Assembly: GCF_000520975.1 (NCBI RefSeq)
Contig: NZ_JACB01000042.1
Location: forward strand, 1-64,000
Source of the DNA: Aquimarina megaterium XH134
Lineage (GTDB): Bacteria; Bacteroidota; Bacteroidia; Flavobacteriales; Flavobacteriaceae
Reading direction: 5' to 3'
DNA length: 64,000 nt
Positions 14,578 to 23,009 of this stretch are shown piece after piece. Below the pieces are notes generated by a model, which had not been told where the DNA came from, made no database searches, and saw only the letters and a list, made by a program, of their open reading frames with translations. Numbering within the stretch: position 1 is the first letter of the stretch; each line of letters opens with the position of its first letter. The position numbers and the translations under genes are program-made.

Positions 14578-17343
14578 TTATAGTTGTCTGTCTGGCTCAC
14601 GTCGTTTGTCCCATTTAATATCACTAAGCATCGATGATTTGATACCTATAAAGAAATTCCATGATGTTCTTTCACTAAAAGGAATCCAATTAAAATTCAT
14701 CACCCAACTTTCCAGATCTCGTTGAAATCTTAGATTCGTATAGGTAAACCCGGGGTTCTTTAGATCATATCCCGAAGATACTCCAACCGACCATCGCGGT
14801 GCGAGTTCTACATCACCAGAAAACATGATAGAGTGCGATGATATTTCATTTTGCCGGGCGCTATTGCTATAATTAACATTGTATGACAATCGCAATGTCC
14901 AGGGGATTTTATAATTATAGTTTTTTATGTCTTTATCAGTATCTTTACTCTTGTCTTTATCAAAAGAACGATTCTCCCCAAAATCAGTAACTCCACCAAA
15001 TAGATTATCAGGTCGACCTTCGTTTCTAAAGTTTTGATTGTCTAATGGGTCTTCATTAACTTTTCCTTTTTCAAAATCTTTACTCGAAAACGAATACCCA
15101 AAATTAGCACTAGCTCTGGTTAAACGAAAAAGACTACCTCCATTATCGATGTTCCATACATCGATTTTGCGATTATTGTTATCTAATGCATAAGGATCTA
15201 ATTGTGCATTAAAGTTAATATCCAGTTTATTTTGGATTATCGGAATATTACCGGTAATGGATAGCGGACTTAATTTTAAAGAATCTCCCGCCACATTATA
15301 AGATGTACTAAAGTTAAGGTTGTTTAATAAGGTTATTTTTTTAGCTTCTGTAGCCGTACTGTCCTTACTTTTTACCTTCATTTCTACATTGTTACTAAGA
15401 GAAAATCCAATGCTGCTAGAAAATGTATTGTTAGGCGCTCCAAAATAGCCTCCTTCAAATCTGGAGTATTCTACAACTTCTGTTTCATCAATATTAGTCG
15501 TATTAGGATCATCGGTAACCGTATAGCTATCATAAAACTCACTAAATGCGGGGTTAATACTATAGCTAATAGATGGCCTCATAGTATGGCGAATAGCTTC
15601 TATTTTTTTGCCTTTCTTAAACTTAAAAGTACCATAAATAGTGGTACCCAGACTTGTTGAAAAATTATACGTACGAAAAGCATCAAAACCTTTTATAGTA
15701 TCCCGTACCACTTCGCCAGCACCATCATTAGCACTAGAATCATAACTTTGCTTTATCGTTTCAAATACCCAATTTTCCTGAAAATTCGTTCCCGCAGTAG
15801 CACTAAGATATTTAAACAGCTTAAAATTTGTAGTCAAAGGAATTGTATGTTGCATTCCTACTTTGGCGCCTTTAAACATATTAGACGAGAATAAATCATC
15901 ATCGGTAGTTTGTATTCTGTTTTCTCCTTTAAAATTATATTGTGTATTTATATTCTGTATGATTCCTTTTTTTGCACCTACTTTTGGAGCAAACGGAAAT
16001 ACCCTGGATACACTCACATTCATATTAGGAAGCGATAAATTTACAGTTCCGGTATTGGTATTAGAATTATGAGTAGCTGCAAGATTAACATTAACCTGTG
16101 GATCTCCCTGAAATGTCTTTGCATAGGATATATTAGAACTAATTTGATTATTCAGGAAATTACCTGTATTAAGTTGATTAGTAGACTGCTGAAAAAAGTC
16201 ACTACTACCAAAATTTACAGAGGCCGAGAACCTGGAGTTTGGATTGGCTTTTGCATCCTGGCTATGTGTCCATTGGATATTGTATGTGGTGGTTTTGGCA
16301 AAATCGGGAAATCCTCTTTCGCTACGCAGGTTATTTTCATACCTAAACCTAAGACTTCCTCTGTATTTATAGCGTAAGGCATAGGCCGATTCTGCAGCAA
16401 AAGTATAACTACCATTAGTATAATAATCTCCCATAAGAGTTAGATCTAAATAATCACTAATGGCAAAATAATACCCACCATTTTGAAGGAAATATCCACG
16501 ATTATTCTCCTCTCCCGGACTGGGAATAATAAATCCCGAAGTTCTATCTTCTGTTAAAGGAAAATACCCAAAGGGTAATCCTAACGGTGTAGGGACATCG
16601 GCAATAAACATATTCACAAGTCCTGTTACAATTTTCTTTTTAGGAACAAACTTAATTCTACGAGCATAGAAATAATATTCTGGATCTTCAATATTTTCTG
16701 AAGTAGTGAATTTTACATTTTTCATGTAAATCACAGAGTCATTCTCCCGTTTTGAAATCTCATTTTTAATTCTAAACCCGTTCTGTTCTGTTCTAGAATT
16801 GTATATCAGTGCTTTTTCGGTATCAAAATTAAAACGAATAGAATCTGGCTCTACTACATTTTGTGCCTGTTTAAAAACAGGAGTTTGTACATATTCGCCC
16901 AGAGAATCTTTAATTCCATAAGCATATACTTCATTTTTGCTATTGTCTACTACAATAAACCCCGCATTAATCTGCATCTCTCCATATACGATTTCAGCAT
17001 TATCATAAAGATACATTTTGTTCTCTTTACGACTCAATCTCATATAATCAGTAGCTTTGTAGACCACTTTGTCTGTTAATAGTTGAGGTTCTGCAAGTGT
17101 ATCTTTTTTAACCGTATCCTGAGCTTTTTCATTAAGTAATTCCTCTGGATTGATTTGAACAGGTTTTATAGTATCCTGATTAGCAGGAATGGGCACCTCC
17201 TTAGTTTCGTTTATTTCCTGTGCTGTAATTTGATAAATACAAAGCAGTGAAAAACTTAGTGAATAAAGTATGTAACGTACCGTTGTTTGCAATGGTTTAA
17301 ATCCTATTTTTGTATAACTATGGCTCAGTTTTTGAAGTGCCAA
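14578..17343 (-). CDS. lptD: LPS assembly outer-membrane protein LptD
   Basis: A 921-residue Bacteroidota LptD. Residues of about 90-250 are the OstA-like beta-jellyroll (YLYDNAEIVYGEMQINAGFIVVD) and the rest is the outer-membrane barrel, with the family segment PFGYFPLTEDRTSGFIIPSPGE and many alternating strands. It inserts lipopolysaccharide into the outer leaflet. No ATG exists near the N-terminus. The frame starts with TTG at 17343, but a second TTG at 17292 gives a clean signal peptide (TVRYILYSLSFSLLCIY, then ITAQ). A TAATTTTG promoter-like box (minus strand, 17341-17348) overlaps the first TTG, so the later start is plausible. Confidence 0.9.
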   Translation of the reverse strand: MALQKLSHSYTKIGFKPLQTTVRYILYSLSFSLLCIYQITAQEINETKEVPIPANQDTIKPVQINPEELLNEKAQDTVKKDTLAEPQLLTDKVVYKATDYMRLSRKENKMYLYDNAEIVYGEMQINAGFIVVDNSKNEVYAYGIKDSLGEYVQTPVFKQAQNVVEPDSIRFNFDTEKALIYNSRTEQNGFRIKNEISKRENDSVIYMKNVKFTTSENIEDPEYYFYARRIKFVPKKKIVTGLVNMFIADVPTPLGLPFGYFPLTEDRTSGFIIPSPGEENNRGYFLQNGGYYFAISDYLDLTLMGDYYTNGSYTFAAESAYALRYKYRGSLRFRYENNLRSERGFPDFAKTTTYNIQWTHSQDAKANPNSRFSASVNFGSSDFFQQSTNQLNTGNFLNNQISSNISYAKTFQGDPQVNVNLAATHNSNTNTGTVNLSLPNMNVSVSRVFPFAPKVGAKKGIIQNINTQYNFKGENRIQTTDDDLFSSNMFKGAKVGMQHTIPLTTNFKLFKYLSATAGTNFQENWVFETIKQSYDSSANDGAGEVVRDTIKGFDAFRTYNFSTSLGTTIYGTFKFKKGKKIEAIRHTMRPSISYSINPAFSEFYDSYTVTDDPNTTNIDETEVVEYSRFEGGYFGAPNNTFSSSIGFSLSNNVEMKVKSKDSTATEAKKITLLNNLNFSTSYNVAGDSLKLSPLSITGNIPIIQNKLDINFNAQLDPYALDNNNRKIDVWNIDNGGSLFRLTRASANFGYSFSSKDFEKGKVNEDPLDNQNFRNEGRPDNLFGGVTDFGENRSFDKDKSKDTDKDIKNYNYKIPWTLRLSYNVNYSNSARQNEISSHSIMFSGDVELAPRWSVGVSSGYDLKNPGFTYTNLRFQRDLESWVMNFNWIPFSERTSWNFFIGIKSSMLSDIKWDKRREPDRQL

Positions 17344-17545
17344 AATTACATATATTTTTTATGCTTAGATTGTAATTCAGAAAAAAATAAAAAATTATGT
17401 CAAAAGCATACCTTCTAAGCTGTATAAACATAGAAGATATAGGTTTATTATATAAATCACAATCTTTAGATTTTTAACTTGTTATATTAAATACTGAAAC
17501 ATAACAAAAATGTTTCAAAATTAGTAGTAAAATTATTTGTAGTTG

Positions 17546-18670
17546 ATGAGACGAAGTATAGTATGTAGTGTTTTTTTACTGGTCTTTATGTTTGTTATAT
17601 CTGTTTTTAACACAGATGTGGTTGCCCAGGAAAAAGAAAAGTTTATTGTTGTTTTGGATGCCGGACATGGTGGTCATGATCCTGGTAACCGAGGAAATGG
17701 CTATAAAGAAAAAGAAATTGCACTAGATGTAGTTTTGGCCGTAGGTGCGGCTTTAGAAGATGATGGTAGGTTTAAAGTAGTGTATACCCGAAAAACAGAT
17801 ACCTTTATAGAATTACATGAGAGAGGAAGTATTGCTAATAAGGCGGGAGCAAATCTTTTTGTATCTGTACATTGCAACTCACATCGCTCTCAGGCTTTTG
17901 GTACAGAAACCTTTGTTTTAGGGTTACATGCTAACAATGAAAATTTTAATGTAGCAAAAAACGAAAACTCGGTAATCCTTCTGGAAGATAATTACGAAGC
18001 TAATTATGATGGGTTTGATCCTAATTCTCCAGAATCAATTATCGGACTTACTTTAATGCAGGAAGAATATCTGGATCAGAGCCTTACACTAGCTAGTTTT
18101 GTGCAGAATAGATTTAAAAAAGCATTAGACAGAAAGAGTAGAGGAGTAAAACAAGCTGGTTTTGTCGTTTTACATCAAACCTATATGCCTAGTGTTCTTA
18201 TCGAACTAGGTTTTCTAACTAACAATAGCGAAGGAAAATATCTTAACTCTAAAAAAGGACAGGGAGAGATGGCAAAATCTATCACTACCTCGATTATAGA
18301 TTATAAAGAGAGCCTCGATGCTATCTATAAAGTAGATCCTCCTAAAACTCCCGAAGTAACAAAAGTAACTGCCAAAATGGATGGAGATCGCGTGTTTGAT
18401 GATATTACGTTTAAGGTGCAAATAGCAGCTGGATCCAGTGATATAGAGCTACAATCGTTTAATTTTAATGGCTTGGATCAACTGTCTAAAAATAAAACAG
18501 GAGACCTCTATAAGTATTACTTCGGAAATACGTCTAATTATACTTTAATACAGGAATTAAGAGAAATTGCAGTTGGTAAAGGATTTGATTCTAGCTTTAT
18601 CGTTGCTTTTCGTAATAGTGAATCGATTCCTTTAACCGAAGCTTTAAAAGCTGATACATCTTCGAATTAA
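17546..18670 (+). CDS. N-acetylmuramoyl-L-alanine amidase (Amidase_3)
   Basis: The 374-residue protein (ATG at 17546; an in-frame TTG lies just before it) has a signal peptide ending near VAQE and the zinc amidase domain at about 33-255. Likely zinc ligands are H41 (LDAGHGGHDPG), E55 (GYKEKEIALD) and H109 (FVSVHCN), and VLIELGFLTN near 219 supplies the catalytic Glu. The C-terminal 110 residues (FKVQIAAGSSDIELQ...) resemble a SPOR-like fold. It cleaves the bond between MurNAc and the stem peptide in the periplasm, as AmiC-type enzymes do in cell separation. It is divergent from lptD and upstream of mlaD. Confidence 0.9.
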   Translation: MRRSIVCSVFLLVFMFVISVFNTDVVAQEKEKFIVVLDAGHGGHDPGNRGNGYKEKEIALDVVLAVGAALEDDGRFKVVYTRKTDTFIELHERGSIANKAGANLFVSVHCNSHRSQAFGTETFVLGLHANNENFNVAKNENSVILLEDNYEANYDGFDPNSPESIIGLTLMQEEYLDQSLTLASFVQNRFKKALDRKSRGVKQAGFVVLHQTYMPSVLIELGFLTNNSEGKYLNSKKGQGEMAKSITTSIIDYKESLDAIYKVDPPKTPEVTKVTAKMDGDRVFDDITFKVQIAAGSSDIELQSFNFNGLDQLSKNKTGDLYKYYFGNTSNYTLIQELREIAVGKGFDSSFIVAFRNSESIPLTEALKADTSSN

Positions 18671-18727
18671 TCTAAATAAATACTGATAATTCCTTAGGAA
18701 ATTACCAGTAGAAATGTATTTTTATTC

Positions 18728-18735
18728 TAAATTTG
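18728..18735 (+). promoter_or_regulatory. Candidate -7 box upstream of the MlaD gene
   Basis: TAAATTTG fits the Bacteroidota TAnnTTTG consensus 22 bases before the TTG start at 18757. No good -33 TTG is present at the right distance, so confidence is low. Confidence 0.4.
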
Positions 18736-18756
18736 TGTCCTAAAATGTAATCTATT

Positions 18757-19707
18757 TTGAAATTAACTCGAGAAGTCAAAACAGGAATATTAGCAATCTG
18801 CGCAATAGCACTTTTAATCTTTGGCTATAGTTTCCTGAAGGGAAAAAATCTCTTAGAAAACGATAGAACCTTTTATGCCGTTTATGATAATGTAGAAGGC
18901 TTAATACCTTCTTCTCCCGTAACCATAAATGGTATGGTTGTAGGGCAGGTGGTTTCTATAAGTTTTGCAGACACCAAGGGTAATCTTGTTGTAGAGTTTA
19001 ATGTAGATAGCGATTTTTCGTTTTCAAAGAATAGCCTGGCCAAGGTATATGGAGGTGGGTTAATAGGCGGAAAATCCCTTGCGATAATGCCTAAATATGA
19101 ACAAGGCCTTGAAGCAAAAAATAAAGACACACTGCCCGGTAGAATAGAAGCAGGTTTACTAGAATTGGTAAATGATAAACTCGCCCCTTTACAAGAAAAA
19201 CTTGAAGCTGCAATTACAGATGCAGATACACTTCTAAACTCGGTTAATGGAATTCTTAATGTAGATAATAAAAATAATCTGAATTCTATTTTTAAAGATT
19301 TAAGCATAACAGTTAAGAATTTTAAAGGAGCTTCAAACTCTTTAAACACAATTCTTTCTGGTAATGAAGAAAAGCTAAACAATACATTTACAAACCTGGA
19401 TAAAATGTCGACTAATCTTAACAAGGTTTCAGATTCTCTAGCTCAGATAAATGTAGCCAAATTAGGGAAAGACCTGGAAAAGGTATTAGCTAATTTTGAG
19501 AAAATTTCTAAAGACATTAATTCGGGAAGAGGAACAGTTGGAAAATTACTGAAAGACGATAAATTATATGATAATTTAGAAAAAACCAGTAAACAGCTAG
19601 AGTTGCTGATACAGGATTTGCGATTAAATCCTAAACGATATGTTCATATTTCGGTTTTCGGAAAGAAAAATACGCCTTACGAAAAACCAACAGATTCTAT
19701 AAATTAA
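18757..19707 (+). CDS. MlaD/MCE family phospholipid-transport substrate-binding protein
   Basis: A 316-residue protein with one N-terminal membrane helix (about 11-27), an MCE domain at about 37-115 (TFYAVYDNVEGL, VTINGMVVGQV, YGGGLIGGKSLAIMP) and a long helical C-terminal part with heptad-like repeats. MCE proteins form periplasmic hexameric lipid channels with an MlaEF-type ABC transporter, which is not in this window. The start is an unusual TTG: the sequence after it (KLTREVKTGILAICAIALLI) matches the usual start of the family, and the only upstream ATG (18745) is followed at once by TAA. It ends six bases before the Fe-S protein gene. Confidence 0.88.
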   Translation: MKLTREVKTGILAICAIALLIFGYSFLKGKNLLENDRTFYAVYDNVEGLIPSSPVTINGMVVGQVVSISFADTKGNLVVEFNVDSDFSFSKNSLAKVYGGGLIGGKSLAIMPKYEQGLEAKNKDTLPGRIEAGLLELVNDKLAPLQEKLEAAITDADTLLNSVNGILNVDNKNNLNSIFKDLSITVKNFKGASNSLNTILSGNEEKLNNTFTNLDKMSTNLNKVSDSLAQINVAKLGKDLEKVLANFEKISKDINSGRGTVGKLLKDDKLYDNLEKTSKQLELLIQDLRLNPKRYVHISVFGKKNTPYEKPTDSIN

Positions 19708-19713
19708 AAAATT

Positions 19714-21039
19714 ATGCAATACATCCCTAATATCCTGTTTATACTTGTTTTGATAGCAGGTATTGGATATTTTACAAAAAATGTCCGTAAAGTCATTCGT
19801 AATATCCGATTAGGAAAAGACGTAGATCGTTCTGATAATAAAGGAGAACGGTTTAAAAATATGGCTATGATAGCATTAGGACAGTCTAAGATGGTACGAC
19901 GTCCTGTAGCAGGAATATTGCATATTGTTGTATACCTGGGATTTATAATCATAAATATAGAAGTACTAGAGATTATCATCGATGGTATTTTTGGTACACA
20001 TAGGATTTTTGCCTTTTTAGGAGGGTTATATGATTTCTTAATAGGAGCGTTTGAGATTTTGGCATTTCTAGTATTTGTAGGGGTAGTTTTATTTTGGATT
20101 CGTCGTAATGTGATTAAATTAAAACGTTTCTGGAACCCAGAAATGAAAGGATGGCCAAAAAATGATGGAAACTTCATCCTGTATTTCGAGATGGTTTTGA
20201 TGACTTTGTTTTTGGTAATGAATGCATCAGATCTTCAACTACAAACGTTAGGAGCAGATCATTATAGTAAGGCTGGAGCATATCCGGTTAGTCAGTTTCT
20301 ATTACCACTTTTTGATGGGATGTCAGAAACTGCTTTAATAGTATTAGAAAGAACCTGTTGGTGGTTGCATATTATAGGGATATTAGTGTTTTTAAATTAT
20401 TTATATTTTTCAAAACATTTACATATCCTGTTGGCATTTCCGAATACATATTATGGAGACTTAAACCCCAAAGGAGAGCTTGATAACCTCGAGGCTGTTA
20501 CCAAAGAAGTGCAACTAATGATGGACCCAAGTGCAGACCCTTTTGCTGCTCCTGCAGATGATCAACAAGAAGGAGAACCCGAGAAATTTGGAGCATCAGA
20601 TGTTGCAGATCTAAACTGGGTTCAATTACTAAATGCATACACGTGTACCGAGTGTGGTCGTTGTACAAGCGAATGTCCTGCAAATCAAACAGGAAAAAAA
20701 CTATCTCCGCGTAAAATTATGATGGATACCAGAGATCGTTTAAAAGAAGTAGGAGACAATATTGATAAGAATGGTAGTTTTGTAGATGATGGAAAGCAAT
20801 TGCTGAATGACTACATCACTCCCGAAGAATTATGGGCTTGCACCAGTTGTAATGCCTGTGTAGAAACTTGCCCGGTAAGTATTAGCCCATTATCTATTAT
20901 CATAGATATGAGACGTTATTTGGTAATGGAGCAAAGTGCAGCACCATCTGATCTAAATAATATGATGACCAATATAGAAAATAATGGAGCTCCATGGCCA
21001 TTTAACCAAATGGATAGATTAAACTGGAGCAACGAATAA
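19714..21039 (+). CDS. Membrane-anchored 4Fe-4S protein, Hdr/GlpC-like electron-transfer subunit
   Basis: The 441-residue protein has about five hydrophobic segments in the first 240 residues and a soluble domain with two [4Fe-4S] clusters: C311, C314, C317, C321 (CTECGRCTSECP) and C376, C379, C382, C386 (CTSCNACVETCP). This is the layout of the membrane NarI-like plus HdrC-like fusions. Together with the CCG-domain protein at 21612 it could pass electrons between a dehydrogenase or ETF and the quinone pool. The donor is not visible in the window. It follows mlaD by six bases, so both may share a transcript. Confidence 0.88.
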   Translation: MQYIPNILFILVLIAGIGYFTKNVRKVIRNIRLGKDVDRSDNKGERFKNMAMIALGQSKMVRRPVAGILHIVVYLGFIIINIEVLEIIIDGIFGTHRIFAFLGGLYDFLIGAFEILAFLVFVGVVLFWIRRNVIKLKRFWNPEMKGWPKNDGNFILYFEMVLMTLFLVMNASDLQLQTLGADHYSKAGAYPVSQFLLPLFDGMSETALIVLERTCWWLHIIGILVFLNYLYFSKHLHILLAFPNTYYGDLNPKGELDNLEAVTKEVQLMMDPSADPFAAPADDQQEGEPEKFGASDVADLNWVQLLNAYTCTECGRCTSECPANQTGKKLSPRKIMMDTRDRLKEVGDNIDKNGSFVDDGKQLLNDYITPEELWACTSCNACVETCPVSISPLSIIIDMRRYLVMEQSAAPSDLNNMMTNIENNGAPWPFNQMDRLNWSNE

Positions 21040-21119
21040 TTTTTATTAAATAACCAACCAGAATACAATAAATTTTAACCAAAACTTTTAACCAATTAAA
21101 CCACAAATTAATAGAAATT

Positions 21120-21566
21120 ATGAAAAAGGAAGAAGTAGAAAAATTATTGCATGATAAAATAGAAGAAGGAGAGCATGTAAGTCCGGTCTTGCCAGAAGGT
21201 GTCAAGAATTACCTTATTGATATTGACGGAACCATAACCGAAGATGTACCCAATGAAGAACCAGAACGAATGGTTACTTGCGAACCTTTTCCTGATGCAT
21301 TGATTACATTAAACAAGTGGTATGATCAGGGACATATTATATGTTTCTTTACTTCAAGAACCGAAGAACACAGAGATGTGACCGAAACATGGTTAAGGAA
21401 ATGTGGCTTTAAGTATCATAGCCTTTTGATGGGAAAACCAAGAGGAGGAAACTATCATTGGATTGATAATCACCTGGTAAAAGCAACACGATATACTGGT
21501 AAATTTACAGAACTGGTAGAAAGAGTTGTGACCATCGAAGTTTTTGATGATGGAAAACATGATTAA
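21120..21566 (+). CDS. HAD-like hydrolase, small (often mislabelled phosphoheptose isomerase)
   Basis: The 148 residues show HAD motif I, IDIDGTITED (about 33-42), a motif II region FFTSRTEEH (about 78-86), and a late MGKPRGGNYHWIDNHLVKA in the motif III/IV area. It is a capless phosphatase-like fold, perhaps acting on a polynucleotide or sugar phosphate. Homologues occur inside Hdr-like Fe-S operons of Bacteroidota, as here between the two Fe-S genes, but I know of no assigned substrate. The isomerase label that such proteins sometimes carry is not supported by the sequence. Confidence 0.8.
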   Translation: MKKEEVEKLLHDKIEEGEHVSPVLPEGVKNYLIDIDGTITEDVPNEEPERMVTCEPFPDALITLNKWYDQGHIICFFTSRTEEHRDVTETWLRKCGFKYHSLLMGKPRGGNYHWIDNHLVKATRYTGKFTELVERVVTIEVFDDGKHD

Positions 21567-21611
21567 AATATGAGTTTTGGGAGTGTATTCCTAAACTTTA
21601 AATAGTATAAT

Positions 21612-22403
21612 ATGAGTGAGACAGTAAAGGTGCCAACAATGGCAGAATATATGGCAGAAGGCAAAAAACCAGAAGTTTTATTTTGGGTGGGTTGTGCTGG
21701 TAGTTTTGATGACAGAGCTAAAAAAATTACAAAAGCTTTTGTGAAATTACTTCATAATGCAAATGTGGATTTTGCTGTATTAGGTACCGAAGAAAGCTGT
21801 ACGGGAGATCCAGCAAAAAGAGCAGGTAATGAATTCTTGTTTCAAATGCAGGCCGTTACAAATATAGAGGTAATGAATGCTTACGAAATTAAAAAAGTAG
21901 TTACTGCATGTCCTCACTGTTTTAATACTTTAAAAAATGAATATCCTGTACTAGGAGGAGATTATGAAGTAATGCACCATACTCAATTCTTAAAATCCCT
22001 TCTTGATGAAGGTAGATTAAAAGTTGAAGGAGGGAAATTTAAAGGTAAACGAATTACATTTCACGATCCCTGCTATCTCGGTAGAGCAAATAATGTATAC
22101 GAGGCACCAAGAGATTTACTTAGAAAATTAGAAGTAGAACTTGTAGAAATGAAACGCTGTAAGCGAAATGGCTTATGTTGTGGAGCAGGTGGTGCACAGA
22201 TGTTTAAAGAACCAGAACCTGGAAATAAGGATGTTAATGTCGAAAGAACAGAAGATGCCTTAGAAACCAAACCAGATATTATTGCCGCCGGATGTCCTTT
22301 TTGTAATACAATGATGACAGATGGGGTAAAAAGTAAAGAAAAAGAAGAGAGTGTACAAGTGATGGATGTGGCCGAACTTATTGCCAACGCTCAGGATTTG
22401 TAG
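21612..22403 (+). CDS. CCG-domain Fe-S protein (HdrB/LutA/GlpC-like)
   Basis: A 263-residue protein with two cysteine-rich CCG domains. Cys motifs are VGCAGSFD and CPHCFNTLKNEYP in the first half, and DPCYLGR with LCCGAGGAQMF and GCPFCNTMM in the second. Such domains hold a [4Fe-4S] or non-cubane cluster in heterodisulfide reductase HdrB and in lactate- and glycerol-3-phosphate-oxidising complexes. It almost surely pairs with the membrane Fe-S protein at 19714, with the HAD gene between them in one operon. A 12-bp-stem terminator closes the operon at 22434. Confidence 0.88.
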   Translation: MSETVKVPTMAEYMAEGKKPEVLFWVGCAGSFDDRAKKITKAFVKLLHNANVDFAVLGTEESCTGDPAKRAGNEFLFQMQAVTNIEVMNAYEIKKVVTACPHCFNTLKNEYPVLGGDYEVMHHTQFLKSLLDEGRLKVEGGKFKGKRITFHDPCYLGRANNVYEAPRDLLRKLEVELVEMKRCKRNGLCCGAGGAQMFKEPEPGNKDVNVERTEDALETKPDIIAAGCPFCNTMMTDGVKSKEKEESVQVMDVAELIANAQDL

Positions 22404-22433
22404 ATTTTTTCTTAATTATATTACAATTTTATT

Positions 22434-22468
22434 AGAGTTAATATGTTTTTTCATATTAACTCTTTTCT
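22434..22468 (+). terminator. Terminator after the Fe-S operon
   Basis: AGAGTTAATATG pairs perfectly with CATATTAACTCT across a 6-T loop, followed by TTTCTAT. Confidence 0.75.
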
Positions 22469-22516
22469 ATAACCGTAAATAGCAATAGTTTTTGTTATTT
22501 TAGTAAAAAATAGCTC

Positions 22517-23002
22517 ATGTTGGTAGATTTTAATGACCTTCCGGAAACATCTCGAGTATGGATTTATCAGGCAAATCGGTCATTCACTTTGGATGAACTG
22601 GAAGAGATCGAGGAAAAAATAAAGGAATTTATAACTCAGTGGACAGCCCACGGTGCTGATCTAAAAGCGGGTTATGAAATAAAGTATAAGCGATTTATAA
22701 CCATAGGACTAGATCAAGGAGTGAACCAGGCAACCGGATGCTCTATAGATGCTTCTGTTCATTTTATTCAGGAACTGGAACAAGCATATAATGTAGACTT
22801 AATGGACAAGATGAACGTGTCTTTTAAGCAAGGAGAATTTGTAGCCTATAAACCTCTTGCAGATTTTAAGAAAATGGCTAAAAATAGATCAGTATCCCCA
22901 AATACTATCGTTTTCAATAACCTGGTTACTAATATTGCCGAATATCGAATCAATTGGGAAATCCCTGCAAAAGATAGTTGGCATAACCGTTTTTTAAATT
23001 AA
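22517..23002 (+). CDS. Conserved flavobacterial protein of unknown function
   Basis: The 161 residues show no signal peptide or membrane segment. Homologues are recalled from many flavobacteria under the name ABC transporter ATPase, but no Walker A (GxxxxGK[ST]) or signature motif can be seen here, so that name is not adopted. Conserved-looking stretches are RVWIYQANRSFT, FITQWTAHG and ATGCSIDASVHF. It lies 7 bases before the GH3 gene and probably shares its transcript. Confidence 0.75.
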   Translation: MLVDFNDLPETSRVWIYQANRSFTLDELEEIEEKIKEFITQWTAHGADLKAGYEIKYKRFITIGLDQGVNQATGCSIDASVHFIQELEQAYNVDLMDKMNVSFKQGEFVAYKPLADFKKMAKNRSVSPNTIVFNNLVTNIAEYRINWEIPAKDSWHNRFLN

Positions 23003-23009
23003 AATTTAC

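Noticed and set aside
18882..19424. Long antisense open frame inside the MCE gene (180 codons)
   Set aside because: The sense frame has a clear MCE domain; the antisense product is Ser/Leu/Phe-rich and typical of a shadow.
19704..20177. Antisense open frame over the start of the membrane Fe-S gene
   Set aside because: Low-complexity basic product opposite a well-supported gene.
22517..23002. ABC transporter ATPase
   Set aside because: No Walker A, Walker B or signature motif can be seen; the name commonly attached to homologues is not supported.
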